Below, one piece after another: positions 39,010 to 50,000 of a stretch of 50,000 bases of DNA. Position numbers and translations under genes: made by a program. Numbering within the stretch: the stretch's first letter is position 1; every line of letters starts with the position of its first letter. The DNA is taken from NCBI RefSeq assembly GCF_964340395.1, contig NC_135553.1:13980001-14030000 (forward strand). The letters run 5' to 3'. The notes under the pieces were generated by a model. That model had not been told where the DNA came from. It did no database searches and saw only the letters and a list, made by a program, of their open reading frames with translations. The DNA is from Glandiceps talaboti. Lineage: Eukaryota > Hemichordata > Enteropneusta > Spengelidae.

Positions 39010-39780
39010 AATATAATCTAATCTAATCTAATCTAATCTAATCTAATCTAATTTTCATTTCTTATATAGCGCATTCTATATAACAACCACAATGCGCTTT
39101 ACAAAGCACAGAAAACGAGTACAAAAACAGACTCAAGCAAAAGTCTTATTGCAGAAATAGGTCTTAAGACCTGTTTTAAATGCCTGGAATGTAGTGACAC
39201 TCTGCAGATATGATGGCAGAGCATTCCACAAGTGTGGGGCACAAATTGAGAATGATCTGTCACCATAATAAGCAGTATTGCTGAGTGGTTGGTGTAAGTA
39301 AATTTCGTTCCGTGATTTACTGCGTAAAGCACGTCTAGAGCTACGACGGGTTAGTAACTGACTAAGATAGCCAAATGCAAAACCATGAAGTACTTTGAAT
39401 GTTAGGCAGAGAATTTTAAATTCTGCATGCTGTTGTACTGGTAGCCAGTGCAACACTACACAAATTAGCCACACGGGCTGACATGGAACACAAAGTATCC
39501 ATAGTGACACCAAGATTACGAACAATATTACAGGGGTGTATATAGACATCGCCAATCTGTATATTACAGGGAGAACAAGGCCTTCACCAGCAAACTTGGA
39601 GGAAAAGTGTATTACCTCTGTTTTCCCATCATTGAGAGCAAGCATATTTTCCCGCATCCAAACCCGGATTTGATCAATGCATGACTCAATTTTGAGAATG
39701 GGAACCTGGTCACCCTCACAAGTTATGTAAAGTTGGGAGTCATCAACATACAACATAGATTCGAGACCATAACGGGTAAT
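39010..39780 (-). mobile_element. 5'-truncated CR1/L2-like LINE fragment (RT C-terminus and 3' tail)
   Basis: The minus-strand reading begins inside the RT domain with LYVDDSQLY, RT motif C, then IDQIRVWMRENMLALNDGKT, the usual following block. A frameshift leads to VYIHPCNIVRNLGV in another frame, and a deletion then joins to LHWLPVQQHAEFKI, the conserved LHWLPV..R..FKI block. GDRSFSICAPHLWNALP and the FK..LKT..F end complete the protein, with a stop near 39133. About 80 residues between the two blocks appear missing. The 3' end contains TGTAAAGCGC, GCGCTATATAAGAAATG and a (TTAGA)n tail at 39013-39052. It is 5'-truncated and inactive. Confidence 0.93.
39013..39052 (-). repeat. (TTAGA)n 3' tail of the LINE
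   Basis: About eight TCTAA units on the plus strand form the simple 3' tail of the minus-strand LINE fragment, as is usual for CR1/L2-type elements that lack poly-A. Confidence 0.9.
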
Positions 39781-40189
39781 AATGTCTTAAGTCTTATTCT
39801 TTAAAGATTTTGGTCACGTAGCCTGTCTTTATACAAATTACATGAAACTCGTCGAAGATAAGAGTGAAATTGCATTTTCTTCATTAGTAAAGAAACTGGT
39901 TATCAACTTTCCCGGGAATCATTACGGAAACCCATTAACTATAGCGTATGTTCAATCTCAGACTGATACATTGTCTAGTGTATAAGTTTACACGATACTG
40001 CCCACTTCAGCCATCCTCGAGGGCCAAGTTTTGCAATCGAAGTCAGTAAACCTAAAACAGGACGTCGTCTGATTCGACAGAAATCAAACATTGTATTGCT
40101 ACATTTCATCGTTTGGCGTAACAGAAATTCAACAGAAAAAACTAAGCTGTGTAGCAGCAAAAGTCAGAACGGATACAATTGTTACTTTA
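39781..40189. other. Flank without recognised feature
   Basis: Unique-looking AT-rich sequence between the LINE 5' truncation point and the 54-bp minisatellite; nothing recognised. Confidence 0.5.
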
Positions 40190-40500
40190 ACATGCCTGTC
40201 TCTTTGCAGAGTTTGATTTATATACATTGTAATACAATTGTTGTATGTGTCTGTCTCTTGCAGAGGGTGATTTATATACAGGCTAATACAATTGTTGCTT
40301 ATGCATGTCTCTTGCAGAGGGTGATTTATACATATTGTAATACAATTGCTGCCTGTGTCTGTTTCTTGCAGAGGGTGGTTCATATATATTGTAATGCAAT
40401 TGTTGCATTTCTGTCTATTGCAGAGGGTGATTTATATACATTGTAATACAAATTTTGCATGTGGCTGTCTCTTGCAGAGGGTGATTCATATACATTTTAA
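40190..40500 (+). repeat. 54-bp minisatellite, six units
   Basis: The marker CTTGCAGAGGGTGAT recurs with its CAG at 40207, 40261, 40315, 40369, 40421 and 40475, a 54-base period apart from one 52-base step. Each unit also contains ATTGTAATACAATTG. Because 54 is divisible by three, an 18-residue peptide repeat (LLQRVIYIYCNTIV-like) stays open on the plus strand from 40096 to 40446, and another stays open on the minus strand. Being open on both strands argues that this follows from the period and is not coding. TCTCTTGCAG in every unit resembles a 3' splice site. Confidence 0.88.
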
Positions 40501-41095
40501 TATTACTATTTCCGGATAAGAACATAAAGCTTCCGTCATAAGTGTACATTTCAGCATGTTAAAACCTTGGTAATTGACAGGGATAACGCACTTCACGAAA
40601 GAAACATGTTTGTTAGCACGTCTATGGGAGCACACACAAACTGATAGCATTTAATGACAGAATGTTGAAAGGACAAGACCTTGTCTGCTTACATCTAATC
40701 ACCCCTTGTCATTCATTCACTAATGTCAGATAACGATAAGCATGAACAATTTTCCTTCTAGATCTGCTACTAACGGTAACTGACTTGTGAGTTTTACAGT
40801 ACCCATGGGGCAATTATTGCAATGAACATGTCCACGTATTTATAGCGCCAATCATGAAGCCATCGAAGAGGCTTAATGAAGTTGGCCAAGCAATCAGTAA
40901 TAAAAAGGATACTAAAGTAAAGGAGTGGCGAGTATATATCTAGCTTACTCAAGGACAAAGAAGGGATATTTTTGCTTGAGATGAAATGAAATAAATTGTT
41001 GTAAAAGTCGTGTTTTGAAGTTCGTGGAGTTTCTCATCATACCGGAAGGCATTTGATAAAACTATCGTGTAAATGGAGAGAGCTTAATTAGAGAT
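40501..41095. other. AT-rich stretch, nothing recognised
   Basis: No open frame, RNA gene or mobile element was recognised. Confidence 0.5.
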
Positions 41096-41130
41096 AGCTC
41101 CGGGACATAGCTCCGGGACATCAATTCTAC

Positions 41131-41168
<38 letters not shown>

Positions 41169-41208
41169 ATGTATGTATGTATGTATGTATGTATGTATGT
41201 ATGTATGT
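41096..41208. repeat. Short AGCTCCGGGACAT duplication then (CTGT)n and (GTAT)n
   Basis: AGCTCCGGGACAT is present twice in tandem at about 41097-41121. About nine CTGT units (41131-41167) and about ten GTAT units (to 41208) follow. Confidence 0.9.
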
Positions 41209-41430
41209 GCATGATACGTTCGTATGTACGTATGTGTTACGATCCAGAAATATCATATTCGGAATTTTGGCATGTTTTACCTAAATTAAACTAAAATTCA
41301 CATTTCTACTACTTACTCACAATTAGGAGCCAATAACAGCGAAATCTACAAATATGTTGATTTATCTACCAATCGTCTACTAATGTCATGTATCTCTAGT
41401 AGCTATCAATTGCCAAGTGTTTTGATTAAA

Positions 41431-41479
41431 CAACATATATCAGTACTTGTAAACAACATATATCAGTACTTGTAAACAA
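41431..41479. repeat. Tandem duplication of ~25 bp
   Basis: The stretch AACATATATCAGTACTTGTA and the following AACA occur twice head to tail with no visible change, indicating a recent duplication. Confidence 0.85.
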
Positions 41480-41898
41480 GATACCTTGTCGATTATCGAA
41501 TTCAAATTAATACTTAATTTTCCAATGGCGTGATCAACACTTGTCTTATACGTGAACAATTTACATATGGCATGATCTCAAATCTCAATCTTAAATATTC
41601 TGGTGGAAAGTTCACCATGTCTTCTAGAACAATATATCTAGGTGAGAGGTCATTTATTTACAGCAAACTATGTTTACAATAATGACATCACCACGTGCAC
41701 AATTTCAAGGTGACAACTAGAACTTATATCTGACGGACATGGAGAAATAAACTTTACTCTAAAATTTGATTGCAACTCAACGGTTGGTGTGCGGTGTCTC
41801 TCTCTGCCTGAGTGTAAGAGCGTACATGTATGTGACGATACCTCTGTAGCTAATTCCTAACTTAGACAAGCTCGTAGATCCCGTATGAATGAATGAAC

Positions 41899-41929
<31 letters not shown>

Positions 41930-42005
41930 TGTATGTATGTATGTATGTATGTATGTATGTATGTATGTATGTATATGATGTATGTATATGATGTATGTAT
42001 GTATG

Positions 42006-42037
<32 letters not shown>

Positions 42038-42112
42038 TGTATGTATGTATGTGTGTGTGTGTATGTAGGTGGGTGGATGGGTGGGTGGGTAGGTAGGTAG
42101 GTCGGTCTAGAT
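41899..42112. repeat. (GTAT)n array with G-rich end
   Basis: About 150 bp of GTAT units with TGATGTATGTATA interruptions runs to about 42050. (GT)n, GGGT and GTAG units follow to about 42112. The long poly Tyr-Ile-His-Thr frame on the minus strand (to 42266) is a repeat artefact. Confidence 0.95.
42071..42089 (+). other. G-quadruplex motif
   Basis: The pattern GGG-TGGAT-GGG-T-GGG-T-GGG fits the canonical quadruplex rule. It lies at the G-rich end of the (GTAT)n array. Confidence 0.75.
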
Positions 42113-43120
42113 AGGTGGGTAAAAAAGTTTTACATAACAAAGTCTTTAATTGAAGTACGGCAGTACTTTGTGTTCTCCCATTTAAGGTCATAGCTAACAA
42201 TATCTGTATTTGTAAGTCCAAAACATTGAAAGTAGACAGCATATGAGCGTATCTTTTGTTCTCCAATTTAATAAGGTAGTTTATTCATAAGGCAGTGTCT
42301 ATTAAATTTGATGATGCTGTTATTTGGCCAGAGAAGTCATTGATACACTTTAAGCAGTGTGTTGTGTACATGTTTTGGGGTTGTTGTTTTTTTAGAATGT
42401 TTATAATATATAACAAGTCTTTGAGTTGTAACTACATTAATGTCAATAAGTTATTGTTATTGAGTCTTTACATGTTTTGGTATTATATCATATTGTGGTT
42501 GGTTTGCAAGTAGGTATGCAATATCACAATTATATTACATAAATGATTAGTTTTTATATTTCAGTGTTGATCTAAATATGAACAGTTGTATATTGACATT
42601 GAGTGGGATCTATAAGATTTATAGCTTTGCAATAGCAGTTAGAAAAACGCTATAAACCATTCTAATGGACAAGCTTTATTTTTTTTCTAAGTCGACATTG
42701 CTATGCCATTGTCATAAACTCAAATTTGATGTAAGAATGTTGAAGATTGGGATAGGGGTATTTTCAAAAGGTAGCCATTGTTCAAGTACATATTGCAAAA
42801 CGCCAATAGATCGGATGTTTAATATGTAGAGTGAAGGCAAGTGTACAGACAACGGTGTTGTATAACCTTACGCTCCCCTGACAAAATGTACTTAAACTGC
42901 TATTATCTTGTTTTACAGAGGGTTGATTCTTTGAAATGCCCAGGCCTACAGAATGGTGAAATAAATATTCGATGATCATCATGCATATATTAACAAATCA
43001 GAAACATATTTCACATTAAGATATATCGTTTCAAAATTAGACATAGAACTTTGATAATGACGTTTTTTGGAAGGTGTACACTTCAGAGCATTTACAAAAT
43101 ATCTCGTTGTTTTTTATTTC
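42113..43120. other. Upstream region of the GPCR gene
   Basis: AT-rich, with no coding exon recognised. It may include an intron in the 5' UTR or promoter sequence of the GPCR gene, but no specific element beyond the acceptor-like site at 43121-43122 is convincing. Confidence 0.4.
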
Positions 43121-43122
43121 AG
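43107..43122 (+). promoter_or_regulatory. Candidate 3' splice site (5' UTR) upstream of GPCR
   Basis: A pyrimidine-rich TTGTTTTTTATTTCAG ends in AG at 43121-43122, 110 bases before the receptor ATG. It would fit an intron in the 5' untranslated region with an unseen upstream exon. An alternative is transcription starting downstream, since a TATATAG lies at 43166-43172. The sequence alone does not decide. Confidence 0.45.
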
Positions 43123-43232
43123 AACACAAAGGATCCCTTCCTTCAGACTGAAAAAAAATGAACACTATATAGAAACGACCCATCAACCGTGGAAGGCGAT
43201 ATACCCTTTTGAGCTTGTCAAAAGTCTCAAGA

Positions 43233-44285
43233 ATGAATGAAGCCGTGAATTCTACTCGCAATTTTACCCCTTTTGTTTGGACACCACCGGATACACGTAC
43301 CATTGATAGTATCACCATAGCATTATTCGTCATAATATTCATTGTTGGTGTTCCGGGGAACCTCCTCACTATCTACGTCATTGCCAGGAAAGGTCGAGTA
43401 AAGACAACAACCAATGTTTACATTCTCAGTTTAGCTTGCGCCGATCTGGTCTTCGTACTGTGTAGCCCCTTCTACGCCGTTGAAATCTTAAACACTGAGA
43501 ACCATTTTGGCGTCGTTTGGTGCAAGGTCAGAGACGTTTTAGATGTCTGTACGATGCTGGCAAGTGTTTATACCCTTACTGTTATGAGCATCGACCGGTT
43601 CTTTGCTGTCGTCTTTCCGATTCAGTCTCTCGGATACCGTTCTGATGCTGTAGCTAGAATGATCAATATATTGATTTGGGTATCCAGCTTCGCGGTAGCT
43701 TTACCAAATATGATTTACAATGTCCAAGTGTCTTTCTTTTTTAACGACGAGCTTATTTTTTTCTGCGTTAAAAGGATGTCGGAGAGAGCTGCGAGGGCCC
43801 ACGTCACCACCATATTTGTCCTGGCTTTCCCGATCCCCTTTCTCGTCATCACATTTTGTTACTTCTCTATGATAATCAGCTTACTGAGTAGCAAGACAGG
43901 CAACATGCTGACGGAGAGCGACGAGTCTAAACTATCTAAACGCCGCGTTGCGAGAATGGTGTTCGTCATCGTAACAGCCTTCTTCGTCTGTTGGCTGCCA
44001 TTTTGGATCTTAAAAATGCTTCAGTTCCATGACATTGTTATTAAAGATAAAATCCTCAATTACGTAGTTGAAGTCTTCTTCATAGCGCTGACATACGTAA
44101 ACAGTAGCATTAATCCACTACTCTACACTTTCCTGAGTGGGAATTTCAGGAAGAATATCAAGAAAGTGTTCAAATGTTGTTATAAAAAGGTGTCCCCATC
44201 GCAAACGGTAGCTTCAACGAATTCCAGTAGTCTCACTAACCAAACCAACAAGGATCAACGTCGTCATGAAACAGGGACATTTTGA
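43233..44285 (+). CDS. Class A peptide GPCR (somatostatin/opioid/urotensin-II/MCH-like group)
   Basis: A complete 350-residue, single-exon seven-transmembrane receptor at the plasma membrane, presumably coupling a neuropeptide to G proteins. The ATG at 43233 (A at -3) is the only ATG after the in-frame stop at 43170. The N-terminus has two N-glycosylation sites (Asn6, Asn10). Hallmarks are GN in helix 1 (Asn43), Asp71 in ACADL (2.50), Cys97 and Cys178 for the extracellular disulfide, Asp104 (3.32), DRF at 121-123 in place of DRY, Trp149 (4.50), Pro in helix 5, CWLP at 253-256, Tyr288 (7.43) and NPLLY at 294-298. A Cys-Cys pair at 315-316 may be palmitoylated, and the Ser/Thr-rich tail could be phosphorylated. 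Asp 3.32 with Tyr 7.43 favours the somatostatin/opioid/urotensin/MCH group over galanin receptors; ligand unknown. No frameshift or stop. Confidence 0.95.
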   Translation: MNEAVNSTRNFTPFVWTPPDTRTIDSITIALFVIIFIVGVPGNLLTIYVIARKGRVKTTTNVYILSLACADLVFVLCSPFYAVEILNTENHFGVVWCKVRDVLDVCTMLASVYTLTVMSIDRFFAVVFPIQSLGYRSDAVARMINILIWVSSFAVALPNMIYNVQVSFFFNDELIFFCVKRMSERAARAHVTTIFVLAFPIPFLVITFCYFSMIISLLSSKTGNMLTESDESKLSKRRVARMVFVIVTAFFVCWLPFWILKMLQFHDIVIKDKILNYVVEVFFIALTYVNSSINPLLYTFLSGNFRKNIKKVFKCCYKKVSPSQTVASTNSSSLTNQTNKDQRRHETGTF

Positions 44286-44733
44286 TATGTTTTAAAATAC
44301 TGAACTTCAAACTACCGGCTTGATAAACTCTATTAGTAATGACATGAAATCATACAGTTGTATGCATGAGTCATATTATTCATAAATGCAGCTGTTTTTG
44401 CTAGACTTTGGCCAAAAATGAAGTTTGATATATATATTTTTTTCAACGATTTCCAACTTGGAAAGATTTCAGATCCAAAGTCAGGAGTCACTTTGATATT
44501 GAGTTACAAACAACATTGACGTCTTTATATATATATAAGATTACCTTTTCTGTTCTCTGTAATTCAGTTTAGTTGGGCAGTAAACTTACTGGTGACCCAC
44601 TGAAGAAAAGGGGCTCAGAAATATTTGTGTTAGAATTCGGTTTCTGTTCGATACAACTTATTTTCAATAGATATGATGTTAAAATCTATGATGCACACGT
44701 TTCATGGACAAAGCCTATCTCCGGTGTACTCAG

Positions 44734-45107
44734 TACCAGAAAAATTAAGTAGGCAGAGACTAAACTTGCAGTTAGGCGGTATACGATGTGTAACGTTTTC
44801 TGTTACATATTACACACCAACAAAATATAGACACTCACAGCGCTCACACGCATACAATGTTACTGTAATATTTTATCTCACTGTTAACACTTTACAGAAC
44901 ACAATCTTTCTCGTCTTATTTAATCCGACAGTGATGTTGACTGTCACTGTGTTCTCTGTGAGATATATTATACCATTTTATATACATACTGGTTGTCAGT
45001 GTCTATCTGTAACTATTCTGTTTGTGTAATTCGCAACAAAAGTGTGGTGTGAGGCTCAAAAAACACTATACCGCCTACTTAAACTCTATATTCTCTTAAT
45101 TCTGGTA
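44734..45107. mobile_element. 374-bp foldback MITE downstream of the GPCR
   Basis: The ends read TACCAGAA...TTAAG and, reverse-complemented from the right, TACCAGAATTAAG. Inside, TTAGGCGGTATA pairs with TATACCGCCTA, ATTACACACCAACAAAATAT with a similar right-arm block, and TATCTCAC with GTGAGATA. Nearly the whole element is therefore one imperfect inverted repeat around a centre near 44915-44930, which has its own ACAGT/ACTGT mini-stem. No transposase. The 118-codon open frame over it (44673-45029) is a by-product. A target duplication is not obvious. Confidence 0.8.
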
Positions 45108-45448
45108 GTATCAGGCAATTTTCATAAGCAATTTCACAATGTTTGGAAGTTAATTTGAGGTTTAGAATCTTAAACTTTACTCAATTTTTCGATGAAATTT
45201 ATCCAGTTCTATTGCACTCCTTTCGTGACTGCAACTTAACGTACGATTTATATAATTTCACAAGATATTTGTTATTGTACTACTAGCCATTAGATTGTCT
45301 GTTGCACATTGTCTGTGAACACACTATATTGATAGTTCTGTCGTTATTCATGATTGGTTGGTTTTCAACATGAGGATGCCGTCATAAATTATTTATAGAC
45401 TATTGATCAATAGAGTTTAATGAATCGCTTAATTTGTCTTGCAAAAAA

Positions 45449-45454
45449 AATAAA
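45449..45454 (+). terminator. Candidate polyadenylation signal AATAAA
   Basis: This AATAAA in an A-rich stretch lies about 1.16 kb after the receptor stop codon. If used, the foldback MITE would lie in the 3' UTR. Another AATAAA is at 46258-46263. Neither can be confirmed from sequence alone. Confidence 0.3.
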
Positions 45455-45790
45455 GAATTAACTCATGTGGATAATGCTTTGGAAATGTAAATATTAAATT
45501 TAACAATATGAATTATAGAAATTGTATGTACTACTTGATGAAACCGTTAGTTGTGCATATATTATTCAATATTAATTGTGTGTGTAATGACGATACACAG
45601 ATACATCCTTTAAAAAATTGTAAAATGCTAGAAAACCTTTCGTCGCAGAATTTATAAAGCATTCTTACATGTAAATTCACTGGTTAGTAGTAATCTAGGG
45701 CTATCTTATATGTATGTAACATTATGCACACAACTTGCTGCGTTCACGCTAGCTATGTGACACAATACTATAGAACTCAGCAATCGACTT
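45455..45790. other. AT-rich stretch, nothing recognised
   Basis: There are no open frames or repeats of note between the candidate poly-A site and the GTTTGTTACATT minisatellite. Confidence 0.5.
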
Positions 45791-46175
45791 GTTTGTTACA
45801 TTATGATATGTAACTACCTTTATGCTATTCAGACATAGATATTTCATAATGCTGAGTTTGTTACATTATATATATATATAACTCGTTCTTTGTTTTATAT
45901 GTTGTTTGTTACATTATAATACGTAGCTACGTATCTTTATGAAAATTTGACATCTGGTCATTTTGTGATGAGTTTGTTACATTATAAGTAAGACGGTACT
46001 TTTAACTCGGTATCTAGTTTTCTTTATGTCAGGTTTGTTACGTACATTACAATGCGTAACTCGACATGTCAAGTTTGTCTCATTGTAATGATATCTTGTA
46101 CTCTGTCATATTACAATACCTGTATGTAGCGCAGTATCTACTTCTCTGTTTGTGCTAAGTTTGTTACATTAAAAC
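45791..46175 (+). repeat. Degenerate minisatellite with GTTTGTTACATTATAA core
   Basis: The core GTTTGTTACATT or a close variant starts at 45791, 45856, 45904, 45972, 46033, 46073 and 46159, so seven units are spaced 40-86 bases apart. GTAACT and TATCT sub-blocks recur within the units. It is an old, diverged tandem array without coding capacity. Confidence 0.7.
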
Positions 46176-46350
46176 CTGAATTGTAAATCAAGACATGATT
46201 ACATTATCTGAACAAAACATGTGTTTCCTGTCTATGTAATTCATTGATTTGTTTACCAATAAATAGGCTTTTTTGACTTCAATGTCATCTTTTTTCTTTG
46301 ACATGTCGATTAAATTAGTGCGCTTGTTTACGTACGTATGTTTGTGCATT
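46176..46350. other. Flank without recognised feature
   Basis: AT-rich sequence containing an AATAAA at 46258-46263; nothing else is recognised. Confidence 0.4.
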
Positions 46351-46372
46351 TGTATGTATGTATGTATGTATG

Positions 46373-46402
<30 letters not shown>
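46351..46402. repeat. (GTAT)n microsatellite
   Basis: About 13 uninterrupted units. The 140-codon plus frame through it (46273-46695) has no recognised domain, although its non-repeat C-terminal part is of ordinary composition. Confidence 0.95.
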
Positions 46403-46403
<1 letters not shown>

Positions 46404-47694
46404 GAAATATAATGCTGTTAGGACTGTAGTACAGAGAAATGCATATGGAACTTGTAAGTCAGTCCGTATAAATAGATGTAAATCCGACGTTTCGAATAAA
46501 AATTCTTTATCAAAGTATTTATCGGCAAGTGCTTCAGACGTGTTAGGTAAACACCTGAATATATCTAAATGTTATGGAACAGAACGAAACGAACAGTTGT
46601 CGTTAGGTGCGATATGCATAAATTCAACAACTTATGAAGAAAGTCTAGATATATATTTTATTCTTGATATAGTTTATTTGGGGAATCTCTCATAATGACA
46701 CGACTAGACTGTAGTTTGCGTCGGCTATTCGACATGACGTGCTTTAAGATGTAAAGAAGACGTCCTCACCGATCGTGTGGATACGTATGGTTCACATTTC
46801 TCGTACATTGCTGGAGGGGGGATCTTCTTGCCATGTCTTCCTGTTACCATTACATCACAGGTATAAACTCCGTAGACCTAGGTCTGTGGGTTTTTTTTGT
46901 AATCCTCTTTGTGCACGTCTCTAATAACGTGTGGTTGCCAGCGGTGTAATCCTCTTGTTATCCACTACTATGGTCATTCAACACCGTTCTAAATTATTTG
47001 AACCTAACTGTTTCTCGGGCATGCAGGGTATCAATCACGCTTTTGTGAAGTCATGACATGAGCAACAATGACATTTTCTTTCAAATGCAACCTTTTCAAG
47101 AAATATGTAAGTCTTAAACATGAGTCGTTTATACCTGCATTAGCTGTAACTGGAGTACTTTTTTTGACACGACAACCAATATCTTATTCATTGAAAATAT
47201 TTAACATACCAATATAATCAGACATTGTACGTGTTACTTAGAGAGCGATTTTATCCGTAAGTAGTACAGTAACAAGATGAAATCGTGAATCATCGGGCAA
47301 CTGATTTTTTGGTACGGACTTAAAAATCTGTTTGATTATATTTATTTACCTTATCATGCATACAGCTACATAAATATGTTTACCTACCGCTGATTTAATA
47401 CTGTTCAGGGTGTAGAATTATTATATTAATATTAAATCGGTACCCCTTACAAAACAGAGAAAATGAAAAATAAAAAAGCCACCCCAGTTGCTGCTAGTGT
47501 GGCTTTAAGTCACGAGGAGTATAACCTAGGGTACAATAATTATATTAACCTATAAAGGTTACCAAATGCAAGAATCTGATTTTATCTGGCGGTGATGAAA
47601 AAATTATACCAGTTGTTACCACGCGTCATATATTTACTTACCACTTCAGAAATGTCAGATTTAATTGTTTTCCACCTCATGAATATTTCCTGCA
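46403..47694. other. Unassigned region; one small stem-loop
   Basis: No gene recognised. A perfect 8-bp stem AAAGCCAC/GTGGCTTT with a 16-base loop lies at 47475-47506; its function is unknown. Confidence 0.45.
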
Positions 47695-47699
47695 TCATC

Positions 47700-47785
47700 C
47701 TATTGCGTCACGTAACGAATATTATCTACCACGTCACGAATATTACCTCCTGCGTAACGGATATTAACTACTTCGTCTCGATTCA
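47700..47785 (+). repeat. 21-24-bp tandem repeat (GTAACGAATATTA-like)
   Basis: Three adjacent units share (C/T)ACG-(A)ACGAATATTA-(A/T)CT. The plus frame shows the corresponding HVTNIIY / HVTNITS / CVTDINY heptads. It is short and probably non-coding. Confidence 0.7.
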
Positions 47786-47947
47786 TCACAAGTACGATCC
47801 TCATAGTCTTACCACTTGATGCACTATTTTTGAAGTAAGCAGTGACTAACAGTAGATGATGTCACTGTATACGTATGCAGATATGTTAGCTCCATGGTTA
47901 CAGGCTGTATTAGATCCGTCTTTAACGTGTGTGTGCGCCGGTCCACG

Positions 47948-48281
<334 letters not shown>

Positions 48282-48362
48282 ACTCTCCATACATATACGT
48301 TAAGTGTCTTACTGGAGAGAAGAGTGCTCGATGCAATATTAGTAGCAGAGCAATATAGACTA

Positions 48363-48364
48363 CA

Positions 48365-48397
<33 letters not shown>

Positions 48398-48402
48398 CAT
48401 AT
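48363..48402. repeat. (CA)n then (TA)n
   Basis: About ten CA units pass into a short TA-rich run that leads into the 52-bp repeat unit. Confidence 0.85.
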
Positions 48403-48410
48403 AGTTTTGC

Positions 48411-48462
48411 GCTCTGCCACTGCGGTATAGAGCACTGTCTTAGCAGATTAATACTCACCGAG
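48411..48462 (+). repeat. 52-bp AT-flanked repeat unit, copy 2
   Basis: Identical to 2795-2846 except for one base (AGATTAATAC here, AGATTGATAC there), in the same orientation, and again followed directly by a long (AT)n tract. It is preceded by ATAGTTTTGC where copy 1 has ATAGTTGAAAC, so similarity fades just upstream. See copy 1 for the structure. Confidence 0.9.

Positions 48463-50000
<1,538 letters not shown>

Noticed and set aside
43209-43232. Extension of the receptor by eight residues from a TTG codon
   Set aside because: TTG is not a usual start in animals; the first ATG after the upstream in-frame stop is at 43233 with good context.
44673-45029. 118-codon open frame after the receptor
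   Set aside because: It lies over the foldback MITE, has no domain, and its N- and C-halves derive from the two inverted arms.
47475-47506. Stem-loop as a histone mRNA 3' end
   Set aside because: The stem and loop do not match the conserved histone stem-loop and no histone gene is nearby.

Overview
The window looks like non-coding-rich, AT-rich nuclear DNA of an animal, most likely a marine invertebrate. The evidence is one intact, single-exon rhodopsin-class GPCR gene in a 50 kb span, very abundant microsatellites, tRNA-derived SINEs, decayed LINE reverse transcriptases and several foldback or TIR elements. There are no operons, ribosome binding sites or bacterial-style gene packing. The SINE, LINE and satellite style would suit an invertebrate deuterostome, a lophotrochozoan or similar; I cannot name the species.

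Layout. 1-2.6 kb is anonymous AT-rich sequence with short simple repeats. 2.64-3.0 kb holds long (AT)n tracts enclosing a 52-bp motif, a 26-bp inverted copy of half of it, and a degenerate hammerhead-ribozyme-like sequence. The same 52-bp motif recurs at 48.4 kb, again beside (AT)n. 7.65-8.3 kb is a large compound tetranucleotide array. A tRNA-derived SINE lies in minus orientation at 9.75-10.09 kb and a better preserved copy lies in plus orientation at 15.18-15.55 kb. The second copy is directly followed by a TIR element and a near-perfect 140-bp palindrome. A hAT-like non-autonomous element occupies about 20.0-20.9 kb. LINE relics are at 26.99 kb (3' tail only), 31.1 kb (3' tail), 31.95-32.45 kb (mutated RT) and 39.01-39.78 kb (5'-truncated CR1/L2-like 3' end). 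Minisatellites lie at 10.2, 40.2 (54-bp unit), 45.8 and 47.7 kb.

The only confident protein gene is at 43233-44285 (plus). It is a 350-residue class A peptide GPCR with all seven membrane segments and the key motifs of the somatostatin/opioid/urotensin-II/MCH-like group, including Asp 3.32 and Tyr 7.43. A splice-acceptor-like site lies just upstream and a 374-bp foldback MITE about 450 bp downstream, possibly inside its 3' UTR. The remaining long open frames are mostly readings of simple repeats or chance frames, and I do not call them as genes.
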